Positions 1-8,911 of a stretch of DNA of 64,000 bases are shown here, one piece after another. The first letter of the stretch is position 1. Every line of letters starts with the position of its first letter. The position numbers were made by a program, and so were the translations under genes. The notes below the pieces were generated by a model that was not told the DNA's origin, did no database searches, and worked only from the letters and a program-made list of their open reading frames with translations. Source of the DNA: Nocardia mangyaensis (GTDB taxonomy: Bacteria; Actinomycetota; Actinomycetes; Mycobacteriales; Mycobacteriaceae); contig NZ_CP018082.1 of the NCBI RefSeq assembly GCF_001886715.1, forward strand, positions 930,001 to 994,000. Direction: 5' to 3'.

Positions 1-189
1 CGGTGCGCGAACAATGCCGCGCGCGGAATCCTCCTCGAGATGATCGAGTCGCGCGTGCGTCAAAACTCCCCCAACTCCGTCTCTACCTCGTGTTTCCGCT
101 CGACCGCGCGGGCGATCGACAGTTTGCGGAACTCACCGTTCGGACAGCAGAATGCTCGACGAACCATACGACATGTCGGCCGCGACCTC

Positions 190-239
190 TACACTGAGCC
201 CGTCGCGAGGGCAGACAGCGGGTAGTCAAGCAGGGGGAG
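190..239 (+). promoter_or_regulatory. Probable eccC promoter -10 and ribosome binding site
   Basis: TACACT at 190-195 fits an actinobacterial -10 box, and AGGGGGAG at 232-239 is a strong Shine-Dalgarno sequence nine bases before the ATG at 249. No clear -35 is visible. Bases 1-189 contain no convincing gene. Confidence 0.4.
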
Positions 240-248
240 TCTTCGACC

Positions 249-3200
249 ATGAGCACAGTACGGTTCCAGCGCCGTGCCCGGCGCGAGATGCCGCGTACCC
301 CCGGTGGCGAGGTCACTCTGCAGCCGCCGCCCGAGATCCCGCGGATCACCCCGGGCAGTCTGCTGATGAAGCTGATGCCCGTCGTGATGGTGGTCGGCAT
401 GGTCGGCATGATGGCGCTGATGTTCACGACGGGCGGGCGCAACATCGCGTCGAACCCGATGATGATGATGTTCCCGATGATGATGATCATGTCGATGGTC
501 ATGATGTTCGCGGGTCAGGGCGGGGGTAAGGGCGCGAAGGCCGCCGAGGCCAACGAGGACCGCAAAGACTACCTGCGCTACCTCGACCAGGTGCGCAAGG
601 ACGTCGACGAGACCGCGACCCAGCAGCGTGCCGCCGTCGAGTGGAGCCACCCCGAGCCCGGCCTGATCTGGATGCTCGCCGGCACCAGCCGCATGTGGGA
701 GCGCCGCTCCGGCGACAAGGACTTCTGCCACGCTCGCATCGGCCTCGGCGGTCAGCGGCTGGCGACCAGGCTGGTCGCCCCGGAGACCGGTCCGGTCGAG
801 GAGCTCGAGCCGATCGCCGCGGTCTCGCTGCGCCGCTTCGTCCGCGCGCATTCCACGGTGCCGGATCTGCCGACCGCGATCGCGGTGAAGGGCTTCGGCA
901 CCGTCGCCCTCGACGGCGACCGCGCCCAGGCCCGCGACATGACCCGCGCGATGCTGTTGCAGCTGTGCATGTTCCAGGCGCCCGACCAGGTGCTCGTCGC
1001 CGTGGTCTGTGGCCCGGACACCGCCCGCGAATGGGAGTGGACCAAGTGGCTGCCACACACCCAGCACCCCGATTCCCAGGACGGCATCGGCACCCAGCGC
1101 ATGTTCTACGGCTCGATTCGCGAGGCGATGACCGGCCTGCACCCGCTGCTCGGCAACCGGGTGCGCTACTCGCGTAACCAGCCGAACAACCCGAACATGG
1201 TGCACGTGGTGATCGTGGTCGACGGCGGCCTGCTCGAGGCCGAGGACGATCAGCTGCGGGAGTCCGGCTTCGAGGGCGTCACCATCATCGACCTGTGCAA
1301 TTACGCCCCGCGCCTTGCTATTTCGCGTGGCATCAAGATGGTCGTCGAGGACGGCGAGTGCCTCGGTCGCGGCGCCACCGGCAACCAGGAACGCTTCGCC
1401 ACCATCGACCGGGTCAGCGTCGAGCAGGCCCAGCAGGCCGCGCGCAGGCTCGCGCCCTACCGCGCGGCGACCCAGCGCAGCAGCGACGTGGAGACCGACG
1501 AGACCGAGACGATCTCCACCTGGTCACAGCTGATGAGCCTGGGCGACATCGGCAACTTCAACCCGGCCAGCGCCTGGCGTCCCCGCTACGGCCGCGAACG
1601 CCTGCGCGTGCCGTTCGGCGTCGGCGCCGACGGTGCCCCGGTGGAACTCGACATCAAGGAAGCCGCCGAGAACGGGATGGGCCCGCACGGCCTGTGCATC
1701 GGCGCGACCGGTTCCGGTAAATCGGAGTTCCTGCGCACCCTGGTGCTCAGCCTGCTGGCCACTCACTCGCCCGACCAGCTCAACCTGGTCCTGGTCGACT
1801 TCAAGGGCGGTGCGACCTTCCTCGGTCTCGACGGTGTCCCGCATGTCGCCGCGGTCATCACCAACCTCGAGGACGAAGCCGACCTCGTCGACCGTATGAA
1901 GGACGCGCTGGCCGGTGAGATGAACCGCCGCCAGGAGGTCCTGCGCCAGGCGGGCAACTTCGCCAACGTCTCCGAATACGAAAAGGCCCGTGCGGCAGGC
2001 GCCGACCTCGATCCGCTGCCCGCGCTGTTCGTCGTGCTCGACGAGTTCTCCGAACTGCTCACCCAGCACCCCGATTTCGCGGAACTGTTCGTGATGATCG
2101 GCCGCCTCGGCCGCTCGCTGCAGGTCCACCTCCTGCTCGCCTCGCAGCGACTGGAAGAAGGCAAACTCAAGGGCCTGGAATCGCACCTGTCGTACCGAAT
2201 CGGCCTGAAAACCTTCTCCGCCAACGAATCCCGCCAGGTGCTTGGTGTCCCGGACGCCTACAACCTGCCGAGCACTCCTGGTGGCGGCTACCTGAAGTCC
2301 GACTCGGGCGAGATCCAGCGCTTCCAGGCCTCGTATGTGTCGGGCCCGTATGTCGGTGGTGGGTCGGCGCGCGAGGTCACCAGCGCGGGCATCGTCGGCG
2401 GCGAGATCGACGTCAACGCCCGCCCGTTCAACGCCACCCACATCGGCTTCCGCACCTCCGACCGGGTTCCGGTGGCCGCCGAGCCCACCTTCGAGCCCGA
2501 GCCGACCAGCGAGGGCGACGGCGAACAGACATCGAACCTCGACATGCTGGTCTCCCGGATCGCCGGGCACGGCCGCCCCGCGCACGAGATCTGGCTGCCG
2601 CCGCTCGACGAGGCGCCGACCCTGGATCAGCTGGTGCCGCGTTCGATCCTCACCGGCGAGTACTCCGCCGTCGCCACCCTGCGCGCGCCGATGGGCATCG
2701 TCGACCGTCCCTACGACCAGCGCCGCGACCCGTTCGTCGTCGACCTGTCGGGCTCGCGCGGCAACGTGGCCGTGGTCGGTGGTCCGCAGTCGGGCAAGTC
2801 GACCGCGTTGCGCACCATGATCATGGCGATGGCGCTGAGCCACACCGCCGAGCAGGTGCAGTTCTACTGCCTCGACTTCGGTGGCGGCACGCTGACCGGT
2901 CTGCAGGGTCTGCCGCATGTCGGTTCGGTGGCCAGCCGCCTCGACGAGGATCAGGTGCGCCGCACCATCTCCGAGATGACCACGATCGTGCGCACGCGTG
3001 AAGCCCGGTTCCGTCAGCTGGGTATCGAGTCGATGACCGAGTTCCGGCGGTTGCGGTCGACAGATCCGGCGTCGAGCCCCGCCGCCGCGGGCGCGCACGA
3101 AGATCCCTTCGGCGACGTGTTCCTGGTGATCGACGGCTTCGGCTCGATCCGCCAGGATTTCGACGCGCTCGAGCAGACCATCATGAACCTGGCCGTGCAG

Positions 3201-4295
3201 GGTCTGTCCTATGGAGTCCACGTGGTGATCGCGCTCAACCGCTGGGCCGAGGCCAGGCCCGCGCTCAAGGACCAGATCGGCACCCGTATCGAGCTGCGTC
3301 TCGGTGACCCGATGGACTCCGACCTCGGCCGCAAGTTCGCCACGTTGGTGCCGCAGGGCCGCCCTGGTCGCGGCATGACGCCCGAGTGCCTGCACATGCT
3401 CACCGGCCTGCCCCGTGTCGACGGTTCCTCGGATCCGTCGAACCTCGGTCAGGCGGTGTCGGCGGCGGTCGAGGCGATCGCTCAGGCGACCCCGGGCCGT
3501 CCGGCGCCGCAGGTCCGGATGCTGCCCGATCAGCTGCCGCGTGAGCAGCTGCTGTATCTGGCGGGGAACTGGCCGTCCCGGCTCGACCCGGCTGCCCGGT
3601 GCACGCGGATCCCGATCGGTATCAACGAGGCCGAACTCGCGCCGGTCTACATCGATTTCGCGGAGAGCCCGCACTTCATCATCATCGGCGACGCCGAGTC
3701 CGGTAAGACGACGCTGCTGCGCTCGATCATCGACGGCATCGCGGCGTCGAACACACCGAACCAGGCAAGGTTCATCGTCGGCGACTACCGGCGCACCATG
3801 CTCGGCCTCATTCCTGAGGGGTACCAGGCCGGATACGGTTCCACCGCACCGCAATTCACCCAGAACATGACCGACCTCGCGGCCTATGTCGCCAAGCGGA
3901 CCCCGGGGCCGGACGTGACGCCGCAGCAACTGCGTGAACGGTCGTGGTGGACGGGTCCGGAACTGTATGTGATCGTCGACGATTACGACCTGGTCGCCAC
4001 CTCGTCGGGCAACCCGGTCTCCGCGCTCGTCGAACACCTGCCGCACGCCCGCGATCTCGGCTTCCACCTCATCATCGCCCGCCGCTCCGGTGGCGCCAGC
4101 CGCGCCATGTACGAGGCGACGCTGGCGCGGATGAAGGATCTCGGTACCGCCGCGCTGGTGATGAGCTGCAGCAAGGACGAGGGCGTGTTGGTCGGCACCA
4201 CCCGGCCCGGCCCCAAGCCCCCGGGCCGGGGCACCTACGTCACCCGTAACACCGAGGGCCTCATCCAGACCGCCTGGATGCCGCAGCCGGAATGA
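249..4295 (+). CDS. eccC: Type VII secretion ATPase EccC (ESX-4 type, EccCa-EccCb fused)
   Basis: This is the FtsK/SpoIIIE-family motor that recognises and drives WXG100 substrates through the inner-membrane ESX complex. The 1348-residue product has two N-terminal membrane segments (about residues 36-60 and 65-90). Three ATPase domains follow, with P-loops GATGSGKS near 485, GGPQSGKS near 845 and GDAESGKT near 1147; a Walker B-like VVLDEF lies in the first. EccCa and EccCb are one polypeptide, as in ESX-4. The second membrane segment is unusually rich in methionine. The ATG follows a strong ribosome site and overlaps no upstream gene. The next gene begins within its stop codon (ATGA). ESX-4 assignment rests on the neighbours rplM, rpsI and glmM. 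Confidence 0.95.
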   Translation: MSTVRFQRRARREMPRTPGGEVTLQPPPEIPRITPGSLLMKLMPVVMVVGMVGMMALMFTTGGRNIASNPMMMMFPMMMIMSMVMMFAGQGGGKGAKAAEANEDRKDYLRYLDQVRKDVDETATQQRAAVEWSHPEPGLIWMLAGTSRMWERRSGDKDFCHARIGLGGQRLATRLVAPETGPVEELEPIAAVSLRRFVRAHSTVPDLPTAIAVKGFGTVALDGDRAQARDMTRAMLLQLCMFQAPDQVLVAVVCGPDTAREWEWTKWLPHTQHPDSQDGIGTQRMFYGSIREAMTGLHPLLGNRVRYSRNQPNNPNMVHVVIVVDGGLLEAEDDQLRESGFEGVTIIDLCNYAPRLAISRGIKMVVEDGECLGRGATGNQERFATIDRVSVEQAQQAARRLAPYRAATQRSSDVETDETETISTWSQLMSLGDIGNFNPASAWRPRYGRERLRVPFGVGADGAPVELDIKEAAENGMGPHGLCIGATGSGKSEFLRTLVLSLLATHSPDQLNLVLVDFKGGATFLGLDGVPHVAAVITNLEDEADLVDRMKDALAGEMNRRQEVLRQAGNFANVSEYEKARAAGADLDPLPALFVVLDEFSELLTQHPDFAELFVMIGRLGRSLQVHLLLASQRLEEGKLKGLESHLSYRIGLKTFSANESRQVLGVPDAYNLPSTPGGGYLKSDSGEIQRFQASYVSGPYVGGGSAREVTSAGIVGGEIDVNARPFNATHIGFRTSDRVPVAAEPTFEPEPTSEGDGEQTSNLDMLVSRIAGHGRPAHEIWLPPLDEAPTLDQLVPRSILTGEYSAVATLRAPMGIVDRPYDQRRDPFVVDLSGSRGNVAVVGGPQSGKSTALRTMIMAMALSHTAEQVQFYCLDFGGGTLTGLQGLPHVGSVASRLDEDQVRRTISEMTTIVRTREARFRQLGIESMTEFRRLRSTDPASSPAAAGAHEDPFGDVFLVIDGFGSIRQDFDALEQTIMNLAVQGLSYGVHVVIALNRWAEARPALKDQIGTRIELRLGDPMDSDLGRKFATLVPQGRPGRGMTPECLHMLTGLPRVDGSSDPSNLGQAVSAAVEAIAQATPGRPAPQVRMLPDQLPREQLLYLAGNWPSRLDPAARCTRIPIGINEAELAPVYIDFAESPHFIIIGDAESGKTTLLRSIIDGIAASNTPNQARFIVGDYRRTMLGLIPEGYQAGYGSTAPQFTQNMTDLAAYVAKRTPGPDVTPQQLRERSWWTGPELYVIVDDYDLVATSSGNPVSALVEHLPHARDLGFHLIIARRSGGASRAMYEATLARMKDLGTAALVMSCSKDEGVLVGTTRPGPKPPGRGTYVTRNTEGLIQTAWMPQPE

Positions 4296-5728
4296 CCGTC
4301 GTCGAGCTGGTTGTCAGCGAAGCCAAGATCTGGGCGCGCGGCACCACCACGCACTGGGACGTTCCGCCGTCGATCGTGCTCGGCAGCAACGGTTCCGATC
4401 TCGTCGTGGGCGAACCGCTGACCCCACCCACCCAGGTGGTGTCGGCGGTCCAGTACCTCGCCGGCGACCGGATCGCGTTGCCGCCGCGCATGCCGACGCT
4501 GGACCAGGCGCTGTCCGCGGTGCTCGGCGCGATCATGGACACCCTCCGGGTCGCGGTGCCGTGTGAGCGGCTCGTCGTGGTCCACCCGACCGCGTGGGGT
4601 CCCCGCGCGCTGGACCTCTTCGCCACCGCCGCAGCGCGATTCGCGCACGAGATCGTGTTCGAGACGTGCGCGGTGCGCGCCTCCGATGTCGACGAGGCCA
4701 CCCGCCGCAGCCGCCGCACCGCCGTGGTCGAGTTCGGCATGCTCTCGACCACGGTGTCCTCGGTCGGCTACGACGCCGAGGGCACCCATGTCGAGGCGGT
4801 CGAGGTCGAACCCACTCTCGCCGCAGCCGAACTCGACGGTGCCGAAGGCTGGCGGCTGTTCGACGAGCTGCTCGCTCGATTGCTCGCCGATCGGCCCGCC
4901 GATGTCGTGCAGGTCTTCGGCACCACTGATCCGAAGGTGTTGGAGGCCGTCACCTCCGCGGTGGAGAACGTCTGTGGCGCAACGGTTCCGGTGAGCCCGC
5001 TGACCGGAACGGACTTGGCGCGCCCTGCCGCGCCCACCTCCGCCTACACTCCGTCCATCCCGCCGCCTGCCGCCGAGTGGATGCAACCGCTGCGCGAGCG
5101 CGCGGCGGCGACCAAGCCGGTCGATCATCGCCCGCTCTACGTCGGCGCCGCCGCGCTGGCCGCCGTCATCGCGGCCGCGGCTGTCGGTGGGTTCTTCTTC
5201 CTCGGCAGCTCGGGCGATCAGCAGGCCGCGGCCACGGTCGAGACCAGCACGGCCACCAGCGCTTCGGCCACCGCACCGCCGACCTCGAAACCCGCGCCGC
5301 GCCCCAGCACCGAGGCAATCGGCCGAGTCGTCGTGGAGGTCCCCGTGGGCTGGCACCGCTCGTCCACCGCCGACCCCACCACCCGCGCCGACCTCGTCCC
5401 CGACGACGCCACCCGCCACCGCATCACCATCACCCAGAAACCGGTGACCCCCGGCGCGGGCTACGACGACGTCGCCGCCGACCTCGCCGCCCAGATCGCC
5501 GAGAAGCCCGCCGGAACCGTCACCGAGGTCCGTCGCGACGTGGTCTTCGCGGGCCGCCCCGGCCTCGCCTACGAAGAACACCCCGCCGACGGCTCCACCG
5601 TCCGCTGGCAGGTCCTCGTCGAACGCGGAGTCCAGGTCAGCATCGGCTGCCAGTACCTCGACAACGGCTGGCCCGCCCTCACCCCGACCTGCGAACAGGT
5701 TGTGGGTGCGGTCCAGGTGGGTCGGTAA
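4292..5728 (+). CDS. Type VII secretion-associated protein, Rv3446c-like
   Basis: This protein of 478 residues takes the place of Rv3446c beside ESX-4 eccC. Residues 1-250 look like a divergent actin/Hsp70-like fold with no intact phosphate-binding signature that I can see. A single membrane segment lies near residues 282-305, followed by a low-complexity Thr/Pro linker. The C-terminal domain (about 345-478) would be outside the membrane and has two cysteines that could pair. The start overlaps the eccC stop by four bases, so translation is probably coupled. Its role is unknown; an accessory part in assembling or stabilising the ESX-4 membrane complex is inferred. Confidence 0.85.
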   Translation: MTVVELVVSEAKIWARGTTTHWDVPPSIVLGSNGSDLVVGEPLTPPTQVVSAVQYLAGDRIALPPRMPTLDQALSAVLGAIMDTLRVAVPCERLVVVHPTAWGPRALDLFATAAARFAHEIVFETCAVRASDVDEATRRSRRTAVVEFGMLSTTVSSVGYDAEGTHVEAVEVEPTLAAAELDGAEGWRLFDELLARLLADRPADVVQVFGTTDPKVLEAVTSAVENVCGATVPVSPLTGTDLARPAAPTSAYTPSIPPPAAEWMQPLRERAAATKPVDHRPLYVGAAALAAVIAAAAVGGFFFLGSSGDQQAAATVETSTATSASATAPPTSKPAPRPSTEAIGRVVVEVPVGWHRSSTADPTTRADLVPDDATRHRITITQKPVTPGAGYDDVAADLAAQIAEKPAGTVTEVRRDVVFAGRPGLAYEEHPADGSTVRWQVLVERGVQVSIGCQYLDNGWPALTPTCEQVVGAVQVGR

Positions 5729-6071
5729 TAGGGCCACTTCCGAGCGCGCGGAGATCAGATCTGGCGACGGACGTGCGGTTAGGTGAGTTTGTCGATGAAT
5801 CGCATGGCGTAGAGAGTCGCCGCCACCACGAACAAAGTGATGGGCCCGGAACGTCGGCGCGCGGGGGAGGCTCACCTGCAACGACTGCTCGGGGTGAGGC
5901 AACGCGCTGCGTGCTGGGCGACCGGGCAGCATCGCAGTATCCAGCGCCGTCCACCAGTCGACCAGCGGGCACCGACCCGGAACCCGGGTTGCGGCAGTGG
6001 TGAAAACTGACTGGGCCCGGGCGACGGGCAACTGGACCTGCTCGAAGGGCTCCGGTCAGGCCTTGAACCAA
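5729..6071. other. Intergenic stretch with no supported gene
   Basis: No convincing gene lies between the Rv3446c-like gene and the Esx terminator. On the minus strand around 5785-5865 a frame reads a short hydrophobic peptide ending RFIDKLT before a stop, which could be the tail of a lost membrane protein, but it has no start or upstream continuation. Confidence 0.4.
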
Positions 6072-6103
6072 CTCGGGCCTCAGCGCATGCGCTGAGGCCC
6101 GAG
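6072..6103 (-). terminator. Terminator of the WXG100 operon
   Basis: A perfect 32-base palindrome with 16-base arms starting CTCGGGCCTCAGCG begins 14 bases past the stop of the second WXG100 gene. It has no U-tract, as is common in actinobacteria, and could act in both directions, also closing the eccC transcript. Confidence 0.75.
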
Positions 6104-6116
6104 GTACGTCGGTTTG

Positions 6117-6410
6117 TCAGCCGAATTTGGCGGCGGCACCGATATCTGTTGCCCGCAACTCGTCGTTGCCGGCACTCACGGTCTGCGCTGCTTTTTCGAG
6201 AGTGGCCGACAGCTGCTGGGAGTTGGTGTTCCACTGCGCTTGCATCTGAGTAAAGGCGGCTTCCGCGTCACCTGTCCAGTTCTCGGCGACGAAGTTCGTC
6301 ACAAACTTGTGGAAGTCCTCCAGCTGGGCGTTGACCTGCCGGGCAGTAGCGAGGACCTGCTGGGCACCTTCTTCAACGCTACCGAAGTTCGATGAAATTA
6401 CACCGGTCAC
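6117..6410 (-). CDS. WXG100 family protein (EsxA/EsxB-like), partner without YxxxD
   Basis: A 97-residue protein with the canonical WXG turn as WTG at residues 45-47 between two predicted helices. WXG100 proteins leave the cell as helical-hairpin dimers through type VII systems. It lacks the C-terminal YxxxD/E signal that its upstream partner carries, matching the usual heterodimer rule of one signal per pair. It is second in a two-gene operon, 36 bases after the 108-residue partner. In M. tuberculosis ESX-4 the Esx pair (esxU, esxT) lies on the same strand between eccC and rplM; here the pair is inverted and separated from rplM by about 15 kb, so orthology to EsxT/U is uncertain. Confidence 0.9.
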   Translation of the reverse strand: MTGVISSNFGSVEEGAQQVLATARQVNAQLEDFHKFVTNFVAENWTGDAEAAFTQMQAQWNTNSQQLSATLEKAAQTVSAGNDELRATDIGAAAKFG

Positions 6411-6446
6411 AGGAGTCTCCTATATTCGTTCGTTAGTAAGACGGGA

Positions 6447-6773
6447 TCAGCTCATAGGGGGGAGGTCGAGGCTTGACACCTGATTACTGATTCGTGACGA
6501 GTATTCGACGTCCTGAGCTTCGTAGTCCGATCCAACCTTGATGAGGCTTTCGGCCGTTTGGGCGAGCTGGTCGTTCATCCTGTCGGCCTGGCGGTAGTAC
6601 GTCTCCATGAAGGTATCGAAGGCGTTGCGGGCGGTACCCTGCCACGTCGCAGTCAGGAAATCTTCCTGCCCCTTCAGCTTGACGATCGCGCCGACGAGGT
6701 CGCCGTGCTTCTTCTCGACCTCCTTGGCGAACGTCGCCATTGCCTCTGGGCTTGCATTGAACTGACCTGACAT
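6447..6773 (-). CDS. WXG100 family protein (EsxB-like) with YxxxD secretion signal
   Basis: A 108-residue helical-hairpin protein with the WXG turn as WQG at residues 44-46. A type VII export signal YxxxD (YEAQD, residues 84-88) lies just after the second helix. It is first in the operon, with a TAGGAGC ribosome site before the ATG, and probably pairs with the following 97-residue protein. The pair is the likely substrate of the EccC encoded next door, although secretion by another ESX system of the cell cannot be excluded. Confidence 0.92.
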   Translation of the reverse strand: MSGQFNASPEAMATFAKEVEKKHGDLVGAIVKLKGQEDFLTATWQGTARNAFDTFMETYYRQADRMNDQLAQTAESLIKVGSDYEAQDVEYSSRISNQVSSLDLPPMS

Positions 6774-7266
6774 CGAAGCTCCTATCGCTTGAGTCGCTGG
6801 ATCGTGGTTTGGCCGGATCTAGGTCCGTACACATTGTTAGACGCGATGCGGTCGTCTTCGGTTCCGTCGAATCCTGACGAATCTCTCGCCGCCACTGTGG
6901 TGCTGAGCGAGCTACCTCGTTGCCATCGTGCGCCTAGCGCCATCCCCGTGGAACAACCTCCCCATCCCAGTGGATGCGAAGGGTACGTCGGTCCCCCGAT
7001 TGATCGCTGGGCGCACGTAGGACTGCGGATCTTCCCCCCTTCCCCTGCTCGCATGTCGTAGCCGCGCGTCTCACGACACTTTACTTGCCCGTCACCGCCG
7101 AGGCTACTGGGTGCTCGCATCGATGGTGGTGACGACCGGTTGGCGCCCCGACTACGCCTGAACAGCGCGCCGGAGCGTTCGTCCACCGCGAGTCCGCGGG
7201 TAACGCCGTGGCCCGAAGGCGGCGTAGCGCTGGACGCCGAGAACGTCGAGTTGCTGGTGACTCGGC
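6774..7266. other. Intergenic region upstream of the WXG100 operon
   Basis: No gene is supported in these 493 bases. An open minus-strand frame exists but its composition is unlike its neighbours and it lacks a ribosome site. The region must hold the promoter of the WXG100 operon, and the kinase transcript ends here; I see no strong hairpin. Confidence 0.5.
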
Positions 7267-8850
7267 CTATGTGACCTGAGCCTGCAGGATCGGTACCAGC
7301 TTGTCGATGAGGGTCTGTTCCGATCTGGTCGACCAGTCGCGGATCGCGGAAACCGTTGCAGGATCATCGATCACGATCACCGTGGCGCGCGAGCTGGTGA
7401 TCGCTGGCGGGAGCCCGAGTAGACCGCCTCCGCCCGCTTTCGCGTCGCTTCGGACAGCGAGAATGTATCCGGTTGTCATTGTGGACAACGCCGAGTAGCG
7501 GTCCGCGTTGCCGACGATGCGAGGAGATTCCTCGTCGCCCTCTTTGCGGTAGCTCGCGTTGTAGACAAAGCCGAGATCGCTCAGGAACGTGGTTTGTGGT
7601 GTCGGCGACAGATGGATCGCCATGTCGGGGCTGGTCGTACTCGCGCCCGGATCAGTGACGTCGACAACGATCATCACCTTCCCTTCGAACGAAGGGTTGT
7701 CCTCACGGGTTTGCTCCAAGGGCGTGAGTGCTTTCGTCTCGGGGGTTGAGGTGAGGGTGGATGCCGCGGTGACCGGCGGATCGTCCCCTTCGCTCGGCGT
7801 CGCGATGATCCCGATGGCTGCGGCAACCGCCACTGCCGCACTCAGGGCGACCACCGCGATCCATTTGCCGCGTCTGTTCGGCTTCGAGGGGGACTGCGGA
7901 GGTGGCGCAGGTGCATTCTGCGCGGAGTAATAGCCAGACTGTGTGGCCGGATGATAGGTCTGGATCGGATAGGTCGGGGAGGTGTTGGTCGGCGCCGGGG
8001 TGTGACCCGGTGTCAGCGCACTTGCCGCGGCGTCGGTGAATTCACGGCAGGTACCGAATCGCTCGGCGGAATTCTTCGCCATCGCGCGTGCGAAGACATG
8101 GTCGAGTGCGGGTGGCATGCCCGGGTGCACCGAGGTGATCCGAGGCGGTGGCTCGTGCAGGTGACCCATCATGACCATGGCGGGCTGGGCCGCAGGGTAT
8201 GGGTTCTGGCCGGTGAGGAGTTTGAACAACGAGCATGCGAGGCTGTAGATGTCGGCGCGGTGATCGAGAACCGCACCTGACAACTGCTCCGGCGGCGCGT
8301 AGGCGATGGTGGCGAGGAAGCTGCCGGTCTGCGTCAGCTCGTTGGCGTCGTCACTCGACTTGGCGACGCCGAAGTCTGTGAGAAAGACTCGCTCGTCCTC
8401 GTCACCGTCGGTGGTCGACAGCAGGAAGTTCGCGGGTTTTATGTCCCTGTGCAGCAAGCTCTTCCGGTGAGCGTAGTCGAGACCCTTACCAACTTCGGTG
8501 ATGATTCGAAGTGCTCGCAACGGCGTCATCGCATGACGATCACGGGCAAGCTCAGCTGCCGCGTCCGTACCGTCGACGTACTGCATGGCGATCCACAGTT
8601 GGCCGTGCTCTTCGCCGCGGTTGTATACGGAAACGATATTGGGGTGATCGAGACCGGCCGCCAGATTGGCTTCGCGCTCGAACCGCGCTCGGAACTCGTG
8701 GTCTCGGGAAAGCTCGGGGCTGAGAACCTTGAGTGCGTCCATGCGCGGCAAGCTGGGGTGCTTGGCCAGGTAAACCGTGCCCATACCGCCTGCGCCGAGC
8801 ACTCTTTCGACCCGATACCCGCCGACTATGGTGCCGGGACTCATCGCCAT
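7267..8850 (-). CDS. Transmembrane Ser/Thr protein kinase (PknB/PknD-like) with extracytoplasmic domain
   Basis: A Hanks-type kinase of 527 residues. The N-terminal domain (about 10-270) has the glycine loop GAGGMG, the ATP lysine in DALKVL, the catalytic loop HRDIKPAN and DFG in LTDFGVAKS. A Pro-rich juxtamembrane stretch leads to one membrane helix (about 327-350). The roughly 175-residue extracytoplasmic C-terminal domain is not a PASTA or beta-propeller sensor and I do not recognise it. An AGGAG site nine bases before the ATG supports the start. It lies at the 3' end of the lipoprotein array on the same strand. FHA proteins 7-10 kb away are plausible readers of its phosphorylation; this is inference. 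Confidence 0.93.
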   Translation of the reverse strand: MAMSPGTIVGGYRVERVLGAGGMGTVYLAKHPSLPRMDALKVLSPELSRDHEFRARFEREANLAAGLDHPNIVSVYNRGEEHGQLWIAMQYVDGTDAAAELARDRHAMTPLRALRIITEVGKGLDYAHRKSLLHRDIKPANFLLSTTDGDEDERVFLTDFGVAKSSDDANELTQTGSFLATIAYAPPEQLSGAVLDHRADIYSLACSLFKLLTGQNPYPAAQPAMVMMGHLHEPPPRITSVHPGMPPALDHVFARAMAKNSAERFGTCREFTDAAASALTPGHTPAPTNTSPTYPIQTYHPATQSGYYSAQNAPAPPPQSPSKPNRRGKWIAVVALSAAVAVAAAIGIIATPSEGDDPPVTAASTLTSTPETKALTPLEQTREDNPSFEGKVMIVVDVTDPGASTTSPDMAIHLSPTPQTTFLSDLGFVYNASYRKEGDEESPRIVGNADRYSALSTMTTGYILAVRSDAKAGGGGLLGLPPAITSSRATVIVIDDPATVSAIRDWSTRSEQTLIDKLVPILQAQVT

Positions 8851-8911
8851 ACTGATCGTCTCCTGTCCTGAATCAGTGAGGCGTTCTCTCTACTGGTTCG
8901 GTGACTGCTGT

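Noticed and set aside
1524..4067. Long antisense open frame across eccC
   Set aside because: It is the typical GC-rich shadow of a real gene; its product is Arg/Gly/Asp-rich without any domain, while the plus strand encodes clear ATPase motifs.
5780..5870. Membrane-peptide remnant ending RFIDKLT on the minus strand
   Set aside because: Only about 25 residues with no start codon or upstream continuation; kept as a remark, not as a pseudogene.
6782..7186. Minus-strand 134-residue frame upstream of the WXG100 operon
   Set aside because: No ribosome site, irregular composition and no recognisable motif; the region is better explained as promoter sequence.
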